A DNA stretch of 64,000 nucleotides from Bostrychus sinensis (lineage: Eukaryota > Chordata > Actinopteri > Gobiiformes > Eleotridae). The stretch is taken from the NCBI GenBank assembly GCA_020698575.1, contig CM036244.1, positions 29,920,034-29,984,033 on the forward strand, given 5' to 3'. The position numbers and the translations under genes were made by a program. Below the pieces are notes generated by a model. That model saw nothing but the letters and a program-made list of their open reading frames with translations. It made no database searches and was not told where the DNA came from. The stretch's first letter is position 1; each line of letters starts with the position of its first letter. Shown piece after piece: positions 32,956 through 44,119 of the stretch.

Positions 32956-35533
32956 GGGGTCAACCCGGTGAACGAGAGGGTCGCGTCCCTACGCCTCCGG
33001 GCCGGGGACAGGTCTCTCACGATGGTTTTGGCTTATGGGTCAAACAGCAGTGCACAGTACCCAGCCTTCTTGGAGTCCCTGGGAGGGGTACTCCGTTGTT
33101 CTACTTGGGGACTTCAATGCTCACATTGGCAAAAACAGTGACACCTGGAGGGGCGTTATTGGGAGGAACCCGAGTGGTGTTCTGTTATTGGACTTCTGTG
33201 CTAGCCACAGTTTGTCCATAACAAGCACCATGTTGAAGCACAAGGGTGTCCATCAGTGCATGTGGTACCAGGACACCCTAGGCCGGAGGTCGATGGTCAA
33301 ATTTGTTGTCGTGTCATCTGACCTTCAGCCGTATGTCTTGGACACTCGGGCAAAGAGAGGGGCTGAGCTGTCAGCTGATCACCACCTGGTGGTGAGCTGG
33401 ATCCGCTGGTGGAGGAGGAGGCCCCACAGAACAAGGGTCTGTTGGGAACGTCTGGCTGAGCCTCCTGTCAGAGGGGTCTTCAACTCCCACCTCCCGGAGA
33501 GCTTCAACCAGATTCCGAGGGAGGTTGGAGACATGGAGTCCAAATGGACCATGTTCTCTACCTCTATTGTCGACGCGGCTGTTCGGAGCTGTGGCCGTAA
33601 GGTCTCTGGTGCCTGTCATGGTGGCAACCCCCGAACCTGGTGGTGGTCACCGGAAGTAAGGGATGCCGTCAGGCTGAAGAAGTCCTACTGAGCTTGGCTG
33701 GCTCTTGGGACTCCTGAGGCAGCCGACGGGTACTGGCAGGCCAAGTGTGTCACTGCCCAGGCGGTTGTGGAGGCAAAAACTCAGTCTGAGAGGAGTTCAA
33801 GGAGGCCATAGAGGAGGACTATTGGTCGGCCTCAAAAAAATTCTGGCAAGCCGTCCAGCGCCTTGGGAGGGGGAAGCGGTGCTTCACCAACACTGTTTAC
33901 AGTGGAGGTGGGGAGCTGTTGACCTCGACTGGGGATGTTGTCGGGCGGTGGAAGGAATACTTTGAGGATCTCCTCAGTACCACCGACATGTCTTCCATTG
34001 AGGAAGCAGAGGCTGGGGACTTCATGATGGACTCATCCATCACCCAGGCTGAAGTCAATGAGGTGGTCAAAAAGCTCCTCGGTGGCAAGGCACTGGGGGT
34101 GGATGAGAGCCGCCCTGAGTACCTCTAGTCCCTGGATGTTGTGGGGCTGTCTTGGCTGACATGTCTCTGCAACATTGCGTGGTGGTCGGGTACAGTACCT
34201 CTGGATTGGCAGATCGTGGTGGTGGTTCCCCTTTTTAAGAAGGGGGACCGGAGGGTGTGTTCCAACTACAGGGGTATCACACTCCTCAGCCTCTCCGGGA
34301 AAGTCTATTCCAAGGTGCTGAAGAGGAAATTTTGGCCGATGGTCAAAATTTGAATTCAGGAGGAACAATGCGGTTTTTGTCCTGGTCGTGGAACAGAGGA
34401 CCAGCTCTATACCCTCCATAGGGTGCTTGAGGGTTCATGGGAGTTCGCCCAACCTGTCCACATGTGCTTTGTGGATTTGGAGAAGGCATCCGACCGTGTC
34501 CCCCATGGTATCCTGTGGGGGGTGCTTTGGGAGTATGGGGTCCGAGTCCCTCTGCTAAGGACTGTCCAGTCCCTGTATGAACAGAGCAGGAGTTTGGTTT
34601 GCATTGCCAGCAGTAAGTCCCAGTGTATGTTGGACTCTGGCAGGGCTGCCCTTTGTCACCGGTTCTGTTCATTATTTTTATAGACAGAATTTCTAGGCGC
34701 AGCCAGGGGATGGAGGGAGTCCAGTTTGGGGACCACAGGATTTCATCTCTGCTTTTAGTGGACGATGTTGTCCTGTTGGCTTCATCAAACCAAGACCTTC
34801 AGCATGTGCTGGGGCAGTTTGCAGCTGAGCGTGAAGCGGCTGGGATGAGGATCAGCACCTCCAAGTCCGAGGCCATTGTTCTCAACCGGAAAAGGGTGGT
34901 TTGTCCTCTCCAGGTTGGAGGGGAGCTCCTGCCTCAAGTGGAGGAGTTTAAGTATCTCGGGGTCTCGTTCACGAGTGAGGGAAGGCTGGAACGTGAGATT
35001 GACAGGCGGATCGATGTAGTGTCTGCAGTAATGTGGCCATTGTATTGTTTTGTTGTGGTGAAGAAGGAGCTGAGCCGAAAGGCAAAGCTCTCAATTTACC
35101 GGTCGATCTATGTTCCTACTCTCACCTATGGTCATGCTTTGAGCTTTGGGTCATGACTGAAAAGATAAGATCCCGGATACAAGCAGCCGAAATGAGTTTC
35201 CTCTGCAGGGTGGCTGGGCGCTCCCTTAGAGATAGGGTGAGGAGCTCAGTTACCCGGGGGGAGCTCGGAGTAGAGTCCACTGCTCCTCCGCATCGAGAGG
35301 AGCCAGCTAAGGTGGCTCGGGCATCTGTTTCGGATACCTCCTGGTCGCCTTTGTGGGAAGGTGTTCTGGGCATGTCCCACCGTCTGGAGGGACTCTCGGC
35401 TTGCCTGGGAATGCCTTGGGGTCTCCCTGGTAGAGCTGGAGGAAGTGTCTGTGGAGAGGGAAGTCTGGGCATCTCTGCTTAGACTACTGCCCCCGCGACC
35501 CGGACGCGGATAAAGTGGAAGATGGATGGATGG
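32956..35533 (+). mobile_element. Rex3 LINE, 5'-truncated second copy
   Basis: It begins within the endonuclease at CAACCCGGTGAACGAGAGGG (about 32963) and runs to GGATAAAGTGGAAGATGGATG with three GATG units (35521-35533). The order of blocks is that of the first copy. It is 5'-truncated by about 690 bp of the full element, as expected for incomplete target-primed reverse transcription. Transitions at CpG sites are frequent (for example CGGGG to TGGGG), indicating moderate age. Confidence 0.9.
33035..35482 (+). pseudogene. Rex3 ORF of the second copy, multiply broken
   Basis: Frame pieces in order: 33035-33691 holds SVVLLGDFNAHIGKNSDTW and SADHHLVVSWIRW (endonuclease), ending at a shift and TGA near 33690. 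The reverse transcriptase follows, with a stop (CTCTAG) at about 34123-34128 and another at 34351-34353. A later piece has CFVDLEKASDRVPHG, where the usual AFDR is ASDR. From 34623 GLWQGCPLSP and LLLVDDVVLLASS appear, with valine instead of alanine before the aspartate pair. The C-terminal part shifts again near 35140 and lacks an arginine-rich stretch. It cannot produce a working enzyme. Confidence 0.85.
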
Positions 35534-36295
35534 TTATTTGATGTGATAATGCAGTTTGTATACAACATTTCAATGTACAATAAACTACAGCAAGCTCACA
35601 GGTTCAACACCCAAACCTAAAATTACAAATGGGTTTATAGAGAGGCTGTCTGTATCCAAAGCCAAATGTTTACATTTTTTAAATGCCTCACTTTCAAATT
35701 CTTAGTAAGACACCAACTCAAAGAATCCTGATGCAGAGGGGAGCAACAACTAAGAGTGCAACAGCAGCACAGCACATTGGCTTCAGGCTCAACAGAAGAT
35801 AGTTGCTCAAAGACGTCCTGCTCAGAATCAACTGTAATGTAATTATATCTACACTGACCTATCTGGAAAACTCCTTGGTTGGGAATGTTTTTGAAAACTT
35901 ACAGCACTGACTGAAAAGTAGGCATTCATCTGAGCTTTTAGTAAAGTGTATACCACTTGATGAGGGAGGATGTGAATGCACATTTTCAGTCGTCTAACAA
36001 TTTGTCTAACAAGAAGCACAAAGCAGCTCAGAAGAAAAGAGACAAGCAGCGCCTCAGTGATGGAGACGTACAATAACACCTGCTGATAGTGACAGACAAA
36101 CCCAGCCACAGATCCCAACACAATGGCTACCGGCTGCTTTATTACACTGTTGAAACTCTGTCTGAAATTAATTTTATGCCTGATTTAGTGCACGTTGGTG
36201 ATTGAATGCACCGACGGCTGATATCATCAAAACCACTTCATTTCATGGGGAGTAAGAGGAAATCACAGTTTTTTGAGGTGACGTGCAGTCGGAGG
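35534..36295. other. No gene seen
   Basis: Unique-looking DNA. The minus-strand frame 35849-36121 (90 codons) is hydrophobic and leucine-rich but unrecognised. Confidence 0.4.
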
Positions 36296-36411
36296 TTGAG
36301 CTGATGTGAATTTGTCTTCTCCAGATGGTGGCCTTCCTGTGCCTGTCAGGGAGTGGGCTGGAGGATGGTGAATGGCCCTGTCCTGTGATGGATGGCGTGC
36401 ACATGTCAGCC
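36296..36411 (+). repeat. Possible SINE relic
   Basis: GTGGGCTGGAGGATGGTGAATGG and CTGTCCTGTGATGGATGGCG resemble the inverted tail words of the SINE family at 22.6 and 25.1 kb. The match is short and diverged, so the call is tentative. Confidence 0.25.
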
Positions 36412-36419
36412 ATTTTTAT

Positions 36420-36795
36420 TAGTGGTGGGACTCATTTAAAAAAAAAAATCTAATTAATTACAGGCTTTGTAATTGATTTATCACAATTAATTTTTTATCA
36501 TATAGCAATATGTATATGTCAGAAATAAAATATAGGAGCTTATTTGTATGTTCTGGCCTATTTTAACTTTAGTTCAAACCACACACATTATCCAACTATT
36601 CAGCTGAAATCCACTCACATTTGGTGTTCTGGCCAGTGTAGATGTCCAGCCCTGGTTACTGTGTGCCAGAAACTAGATCACTGAGAAAAGTTCCATGTTG
36701 TCATAGACAAGTGTGATTAATTGTGTTAATTTTTTTAATTCGTTAATTTCTCTGTAATTAATAATTGTGATTAATGCATGAAAGTCCCAGCCCTA
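36420..36795. mobile_element. hAT MITE, 376 bp, perfect 8-bp target duplication
   Basis: The ends are TAGTGGTGGGACT and, inverted, TAGGGCTGGGACT. The flanking 8-mers ATTTTTAT (36412-36419 and 36796-36803) are identical. The interior is made of AATTAAT/ATTAATT words in both orientations near each end. No coding capacity. The end sequence and the duplication length fit hAT. Confidence 0.88.
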
Positions 36796-37269
36796 ATTTT
36801 TATATTTGTGTAATTGGAGGTGGAATATTTATTCCTGTTAAAGGTCAACAATCTATGTTTGGAAATGACCGAAAATTAAGGCGTTTAATGGTCGTGCTGG
36901 TCGTGAGTCCAGTGGAGATGAACAGGCCTCTATAAGGATCTGTATAGAATCATGCAGTGACTGTGTTCATTACTGGAGCATATGTTGTGCTTGTTAAGCT
37001 CACAAAATGCGTGTAACTAACTTTATCATCACCTCCCAGCAAGTGTCTGACACACTATACATGTACTTATGTCCATAAGTATGTGGATACTGACACAAGT
37101 TTTGTTATTTTAGCTGTTAACTAAAACATATTAAAGATACAGTTATATAATTAATATGTGCTTAAAGGGTTTAGGAATTACAGCTCTTTAATGTGTAACT
37201 GCCTCTTTTTCAGGGGCTCAAAAGCAATTGGACAGATTAACATTACTATAAATAAAATGTTATTTTTTT

Positions 37270-37580
37270 GTGGGTCTTTCTGCCTTAAATTTAGTCTTAA
37301 ACAAGTGAAATTAATGCTCGATTAGGCTGAAACCTATTGACTGACTTCTGCCATTGCAGAATATTCCACTTATTTGCCTTAAAAAAACTCCTGAGTTGCT
37401 TTTGCAGTATGTTTTTGGTCACTGTCCAGCTGTACTGTGAAGCGACATCCATGAACTTCTTGGCTTTTGTCTGAATCTGAGCAGAAATTATATCCCTATA
37501 CACTTTTTTTACACTTCTCCAGACTTTTCTCTGACCATCATTCTAGTACAGGTTGGTCTGAGTCTCATCTGTCTAAAGCA
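37270..37580 (-). pseudogene. Tc1 transposase, C-terminal fragment
   Basis: The minus-strand frame 37297-37503 reads YRDIISAQIQTKAKKFMD, then degenerate sequence where QDNDPKHTAK is expected, then FFKANKWNILQWQKSVNRFQPNRA where WPSQSPDLNPIE is expected. The catalytic acidic residues in these blocks are therefore lost. It matches the family used in many fish genomes from memory. The N-terminal portion lies on the far side of the nested insertion (about 39517-39780), also badly eroded. Confidence 0.75.
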
Positions 37581-37582
37581 TG

Positions 37583-39505
37583 GGCATGCCGTGAGGGCAA
37601 GCAAGGCAAGCAGTGCTTGACCAATCAAATCTAAAAAACACACGAATTAAAACTATAATGAAATTAAATCGCTATCTCTCCAAACATTTCATTTTGCTGT
37701 TCACTTCCATAGAGAATCAGTCTATTACCTGCTTTCAGTCAATCTGTTTTTTCTGCACCCTGCTGGCCACTCCAGGTACTGTCAAGGCAAACTAGGTTGC
37801 CTCTCTGTCATTCTTTTGTTGATAGCCTCACGTACATCGTTAAGTGTGAGGCATATTCGTAAGAAGTGGAGCTGGGGGAGTGGAGAGGAGCCAGCGGCCC
37901 GTGCTGGGGACTGGATGTGAATATTACAGAACTGTAAATGAACTGGGCTCTGGTTGTTCTGGACACACTCAGCTGCAGGAAATACAGGACATTTCTTCAC
38001 AAAAGTAACATGGACTGAATTTGCAGCTTGAGTAGAGAGGTGAGTGTCAGTGAGGCGGTGTTTTTAAATGGAGGTTTGTGGTGTGATGTGTAAGGCTTCT
38101 TTTGAGGTTTTATTATAGTGAAGCAGCATTAACAGTGCACTAGGTCTAGGTGCTGATCTCAGTGTGAGTCCTGATGAACCTCCCTCATCTGTAAGGCTGT
38201 AACTAAGGGTGCTCCGATCGATCGGCCGCCGATCATGATCGCCGATCATGGCTAAAAATAGAGTGATCGGTGATCGGTAAAATGGGCCGATCAGAAGGGC
38301 CGATCAAATTACAATAAACACGCAAGGCTCTCACATTTACTGTCCTGCAACTCCGGTTTGATTAAACAGCAGTAGCGTTATTTTAGCAGTGTTTTTAAGA
38401 TAAGCCCTGGTTATAACTAACACAAACCTGCCCTGGAGGCGCTGCATTGTGTCCCCGCTGTGTCCCCGCCTGCTTTAGGAGCGCACGGGACAGAACCGAG
38501 GCGCAGCAGTGCGTGTATTTGTAAACACCAACGTAAATAGAGCTACAGCTAACCCGCTAACAGTTACGTTAAAAGGATTAAGAAAGTTCAGAGTCTGCCT
38601 GTGTCTTGTTGCGCGGAGAAAACTGTGCGTTTTGTGGCTTAAACTGCACCAAATGGCTGCTAATGGAAAGAGAAAGTAAAAAGACAGCCCATGTGTCCGT
38701 GAGTCTGAGAGGAGCACCTTTCATCGTTGTCTTCTCTGCTCTCTTTGCACGTTTTCTTCATTCAGACGTTGTCAAAACTGGCAGCAGGAGCTGCCTGCTC
38801 TTTAGTCCACTGTGTTTCAACCTGGTTTGGCTGCGCGTTACGCGGACACAGGCGCTGCACCCGCAGACTCGCATTAAAGGAACCAATTAAGAACAGCTGA
38901 TTTTTACATCAGCGGAGCATTCAAACAAAGCCACAGACACTGGGCACACATTAAAGACCAATAATGCAACAAAACCTCTTCTAAAACAAAAATAAGTAGT
39001 ATTTTGTTTGTTTTATATTTACAAAGGCTACAGTATTTTTCAAATGGAACTAATAATAGCCTGCATACAATACATTACTACATTGAAGACCACGTGATCG
39101 GTATCGGCCATGATCGGTATCGGCCGATCACAGCAGAGGCTGATCGGTGATCGGTGATCGGCCTCAAAAACCCTGATCGGAGCACCCTTAGCTGTAACCT
39201 CACTCATCTATCCATCCATCTTCATTTTAGTGCTTATGAATTCAAGTTAAAACAAAAACTTAGGGTACATTCTTTGATAAGGCGACAGAGAAGGCCTGCT
39301 TTGTGGAAAAAAAAGTTGTAATGACATTCTTCTGTATACAAACAGCGTTACTAATAGTAATTATATAGAAAGAGTGTGAGATAGTTTGAAACAGCCTACT
39401 ACTCAAACACTGATGGGATTGCATTTAAATGATTTTTTATTAAATGAAAATTAAATCAAAATGTTGTAATATAAAACTTAATGAAGTCAAGGTGTCTGCT
39501 TGCCC
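37583..39505. mobile_element. Unclassified insert inside the Tc1, carrying the hAT copy
   Basis: Comparison with the expected Tc1 order places a foreign block between CATCTGTCTAAAG (37568-37580) and GCTGGCTTCTTTAGG (39505). Its ends share GGGCAAGCA: left GTGAGGGCAAGCAAGGCAAG, right inverted GCGGGCAAGCAGACACCTTG, suggesting short terminal repeats. Without the hAT it is about 930 bp. No protein domain and no clear target duplication were found, so its class is open. Confidence 0.5.
38204..39190 (-). mobile_element. Non-autonomous hAT element, copy 2 (987 bp)
   Basis: The ends are TAAGGGTGCTCCGATCGATC and inverted TAAGGGTGCTCCGATCAGGG. The flanks GCTGTAAC (38196-38203 and 39191-39198) are an exact 8-bp duplication. 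Its interior is the inverse of the copy at 22725-23690, with the same CpG-rich core and mostly transition differences. It has extra GATCGGTGATCGG units near the right end, accounting for part of the length difference. No transposase is encoded. Confidence 0.93.
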
Positions 39506-40138
39506 GCTGGCTTCTTTAGGTTTTTTTGGTCAAGTCTAATGTGGTCTTTCTGTTGTTGAGGCTGATGAAGAGTTTGCACTTTGTGGTGAACCCTCTGTAT
39601 TTTCTCTCATGAACTCCTGTGGTTATGGTGGACCTAGACAGTGATAGACCCACTTCCTGGAGAGTGTTTCACACTAAGGTGAATGTTGTGAAGAGTTTTT
39701 TTTTCGTTTTTTTTTTTTGTTTTTTGTTTTTTATCCAGCTTAAGGATTGGTTTGGTTCACTTCCATTGAGACACTGCATGTTGTGATTTCACAGAGACAG
39801 CTTTCAAATGTAAATGTAACACCTGAAATCTAGTCCAGGCCTTTTACCCGCTCAGTTTATGATGGATTAATGATGGAAATAGGTCATGCATTAAGAAATA
39901 GCTTTTGAAGCCACTGTCCAAATACTTTTGAGACCCTGAAAAAGAAGCTGCTACACATAAAGAGCTGTAATTCCTAAAACCTTCATCAGATTTTGATGTG
40001 AATGCTCTGAAATTACAGCCTACACAGTCTACACTTTAAGCACACATGAATTACATAACTGTATTTTGAATAGTTTTGGTAAAAAGCTAAAACAACAAAA
40101 CTTGAATCCGTGTCCAAATACCTATGGACCTAACTGTA

Positions 40139-42960
40139 CTGCAGACAGTTTAGTGGTAGTGTTAAAGGTTTGTTAGGTCATAAGAGGAGGTATTTGACTT
40201 GTTATTTCATTTCTGAATACCTTGCCAGCCATGTTTGTAAAGTAATGCATGTTTTTTTTCTGTAATGAAGAGCACCAAGTAAGCTTTACAACACTGCACC
40301 AAGAACTTAGATAACAAGCTCCTCAAATATTTAGCATCAAGTCTTTTCCTCAATCCTTAAGGTATATGTCATTACATTACATTACATACATCTCCCATTT
40401 GTAGTAATTTATAATAATAATATTGGACCTAAACATATTGTGACATTCATGTCCCTTCTTTATTCCTGTTATACTGATGTTTGAAATTCCAGCACTACCC
40501 TCCAGTCTTTAAATCATCCCTGAACATGAGCCATTCAAATTCATATAAAACTATATCATTTGTGGAACAGGGGGGATGTAGGCCATAAATAAAAAATTGT
40601 AGGCTCTTATGGAGATTCAAAGCAGCTGATACGAGAGCACGCCTGAGTCTCACACACCATTTGCAGTCAGTGAAGCAGATCTGTGGTTGAAAGGTTAAAT
40701 GATGACAGCTATCGTTCCCTCTTTGATTGCTCACAGCTCCAGATCCAGATTGGAGAATGTGTTTTGATCTTTCAGCAGTTTTCAGGTACAGCCAAGACAC
40801 TTTTTACAGCCAGATGGTGCAAACTGCCTCAAAACTTTCAGATGTCAGACAGATCCACCATTACGTTTACAAGTAATTCATCTGTAGACAAAGCCTAAAT
40901 ACTTAATGATCATTGGTGCTAGTGTTTTTTAAACATTTTAGTGAAGATTACTTGGTTGTACTAAAACTCTTGGTGAAATTTTGTTAATTTCATAGTTGAT
41001 GCTCGCTATAGTTAGGCAGATAAAGGCAGTGAGCTTATAAGTGAACTTCAACGTCTTCAGCCAAACAAGAAAATATAAAAACGAGAAGTTTTTTTTTAAT
41101 TATTTCTTTGTTGGGAAATGTGCCCCTCTATAAGTTTAGATCACTTTTAGGTAAAAGAGATGAGAGTAAAAAAAATAAAATAAAAAATGTTTTAGTCACA
41201 AATGTGTGGGTTGTATTACATTTTTTTAATCAAAGTGACAGTTTGATGCTTAATGACTTAATAGAATAATGACAGAATCATCTACTTATTATTGAGCTCT
41301 CATAGGTTGGTCTATAGCACATAGCACATGTCAACATTCAATTAATACAGAGAAAGTGGCATTTCCAGTGCTAATAATGCATCATTTAGAGCTAGCTAGC
41401 TTTAAACTTTGGTTTGAGGTAAGGACTATTAGGAATTAGTCCTGTTTCACTATTTTTTACATAAAAAAGTCAGTTAGTGTAGCTGTGCTGGTGTTGGGGT
41501 TGGTAAAAATTAAACTCAAGAGGAATTTTATGTGTTAAGAGTATAGGTGCAGGAACAATTGTTATATGGGCTGTATTCTAACAAATACATTCTTTAAAAC
41601 AAAAATAAAATGAGAAAACATATGGTTATTGTGCATATAGTCAAGGTTTAGAGGGATATTAATTCCTCCCTTTGCTGTGAAGTGGTGGAGGCCACCTCTT
41701 GCTCGGTAGCACAAGAAAAATGCACAAAGACTTTCTTAAGTTCTCCTCTCAGCCAAGGTTAAACTGAATGGAACATTCACTGCAGGTGATTAATGTGCCG
41801 AATAAATGTCAAACTAACTTATTAGCCAGTCAGGAAATAATATGAACCTTTAACATGAGGGATGAGTCTATTCAGCTAATGCTACATATTAATGACGAGT
41901 GTGTGCACCACCTAATGCTGACTGTTTAAGAAGATTCATGGCACAAAACCTTTTTCACCTTAGAACAGCTTTATGGGCAAGAGAACAAACTTATTTTGAT
42001 AAAATGTCCAAGTAGCGCTCTGCATGAGAACTCTTTTATTGCTAACAAGTATTTGACAACAAGCTGTAAAGTAATCGTTTGTCTTATAAAATTAGAATCA
42101 GAGTTGGATTGTGGTTAAATGAATTCTACTGAAACCAGAGAAAGCTTATCAGAAAATGTGTATAATACATTCCATTAAAAGCAAAAAGGAATGTTTTCTA
42201 TTCCACATCTTTGGGACTCAATCAAAACGTTTCCCCCTGACATGATTATAAAGGCCCATGAGTGCTGGTACTTTCTGAGGAGGCCTGAGTGAACTCAGAT
42301 CCTAAGAGCCTCTTAGTGGTGTTTGGTGGAGAGAATACAGTCATCCTGATTTAGAAACTGTTCCTTTAGTTCTCTCCTCTGGTGATCTTTTTGACCTCAG
42401 AATCTGTTTGACCTTAGCTGCTGTTCAGATCCTGAAGCCAGTTGGCTCTGGCTGTCCTCTGCAGAAAGTCACAGCTACCCATAATCCTTTAAGTCAGCCA
42501 CTGTGGCCGATGATATCTAACTCTTACAAACTGGAAGAGTCTTTGATAATATCCTTTCAGTCTCATTCCACCACATTAAGGCCTAATATCATGTCCCAAG
42601 GGGAACCAAATTAGCTTCCATTAGATACTATTAGTGCTTTAATATGGGATTGCTCATTACAAATTAAAATACAATTTCACAAAGAGTGTACCAACATGCT
42701 GACAATCTGTGCCTCCATATATTAACAGCTCAAAGCGCTCAGTGAGAGGATCTCCCACCGCACAAAGGGCAAATGTGAGTCTTTCAGCTGCAGCTTGGCA
42801 GATGAAGCTGTGCTCTGAATGCGCCAAGGCCCCTGTCATTGGAGATCTTTGTTTATTTAGTAAATGAATGACATTTTTCGGAAATTAACTGTACAACTGT
42901 ACTTGTGTGAAAAATATACAATTACTGTAAAGCAAATGTGAAGCACTTAAACAAACAATG
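40139..42960. other. No gene seen
   Basis: Unique AT-rich DNA with a short CATTA repeat at 40370-40388. The paired frames at 40495-40800 (minus) and 40683-40898 (plus) overlap and have no domain. The block 42400-42610 is more complex but unassigned. Confidence 0.4.
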
Positions 42961-43067
42961 AAACAATAAATTAGTGCGGTGGAGCGGCCAACTTGGAGGC
43001 AGCATAAACATTGAGCTCTATCTCCCCACAACTTAAAAGTTACTAATCATAACCAGAGAAGATAACT

Positions 43068-43250
43068 ATGCCTAAGAGTAAATACAGGAGTACAACTTCT
43101 GCTGCTAAACAGATTTTAGTAACCGCAGCAAGCAAACTCCCAGAGGAAGACAGTAGAAGCAGTCACTCTGATTCAGAAGCTACACATGGTGCTAGTGATG
43201 CTAACCTGGAGCTAATACTCCACGAATTGAAAAGCTTGCCGCCAAATAGC
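43068..43250 (+). pseudogene. L1 ORF1, N-terminal fragment
   Basis: The first 56 or so codons after the ATG at 43068 (MPKSKYRSTTSAAKQIL, a serine/aspartate-rich stretch, then LELILHELKSL) resemble the start of fish L1 ORF1 before its coiled coil. The coiled coil, RRM and C-terminal domain are absent: the sequence jumps into ORF2 endonuclease at about 43236-43255. AGCTTGC occurs at 43233-43239 and again at 43248-43254, flanking the join. Confidence 0.65.
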
Positions 43251-43254
43251 TTGC

Positions 43255-43711
43255 AAGTCTACCAGTGGCCACAGAAACTGGTTGCAAAAGATGTTGAGGG
43301 AATTTGGAATATGTGATGTATAGAGGGAATTGCTGCCCACAATCAAAGATTACTCTTTCCACTCTGTGGTGTACAAGACATATTCCAGTATTGACTTTTT
43401 TTTTTTCTTTTCTTTTAAACAGGGACATTGGTAGAGTGATGTGTAAAACTGGTGTGATGGACATCTCAGATCATAGCCCGGTTTACTGGAATTTTGAGGT
43501 CAACAGGGGGAACAAAGTCTCACGATGGAGGCTCAATACAAGTATACTTACAGGTCAGATGAGGGACAAATTAGAGAAAGAAATACAAACCTATCTGGAG
43601 GACAATGATAATGAGGAAGTATCTCCAATTATATTATGGGATGCGTGTAAGGCTGTTCTTAGATGCAAAATTATAGCCAAATCGACATTACAGAAAAGAC
43701 TGAGAAATTAA
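43255..43711 (+). pseudogene. L1 ORF2 endonuclease, C-terminal part
   Basis: After the deletion join the frame reads WLQKMLREFGICDV, then a stop where tryptophan is expected (43318-43320), then PTIKDYSFHSVVYKTYSSID up to the T-rich tract at 43389-43415, where the frame shifts. It resumes with RDIGRVMCKTGVMDISDHSPVYW, holding the SDH catalytic block of L1-type endonuclease (about 43460-43485), and runs into the ORF2 linker (RWRLNTSIL). The N-terminal half with the catalytic asparagine and glutamate is deleted, so it has no activity. Confidence 0.75.
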
Positions 43712-44119
43712 AAACTAAACAGACTAACACAAGAACTACAAGACTTCAAAAGAAGAAACAAAGCTAAAATAGATATGGAGATAATAAATAAAATTAGGGA
43801 GACAAGAAGTCAAATTTATGAAATGCTCTCAACGGATATACAGAAACAAATAATGTTTTTGAAACAGAGGTATCAGGAAGTAGGAAACCACTCGTTAAAA
43901 ATTGAGAAAACAACAGGTTGACAGGGATAGATACAAGATTAAAGACCCAAAGTATAAATTGGAAGAAATAAGAGGGTGTTTCGAAACATATTATCAGAAT
44001 CTGTGCTCTCCCCAGGCCCAGAATAATAATACTTTCTCAGAATCACTACTGAAGAATTTAAACTTACTGAAAGTTTCAGATGAACAAAATTAGAGTCTAA
44101 CAGCAGAGATAACTGGCAG

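Larger units (their letters stand above)
37066..40136 (-). mobile_element. Tc1 element broken by nested insertions
   Basis: Left end ACTTATGTCCATAAGTATGT and inverted right end CAGTTAGGTCCATAGGTATT, with TA at 37064-37065 and 40137-40138. The sub-terminal blocks GAATTACAGCTCTTTA and CTCTTTTTCAGGGGCTCAAA appear at both ends. The transposase is on the minus strand, with its N-terminal region near 39.5-39.8 kb and its C-terminal region near 37.25-37.55 kb. Between about 37581 and 39505 foreign sequence interrupts it, including the hAT copy. Without the insertions the Tc1 is about 1.15 kb, less than the roughly 1.6 kb I recall for the family, so it also has internal deletions. Confidence 0.85.

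Noticed and set aside
39207..39230. ATCTATCCATCCATCTTCAT, resembling an inverted GATG tail of Rex3
   Set aside because: Only about 20 bp, with no Rex3 coding sequence adjoining it; too little to call a copy.
43389..43425. Pyrimidine tract ending AAACAG, looks like a 3' splice site
   Set aside because: It is the L1 endonuclease phenylalanine/lysine-rich segment with a T-tract expansion; the sequence on both sides is continuous L1 coding sequence.
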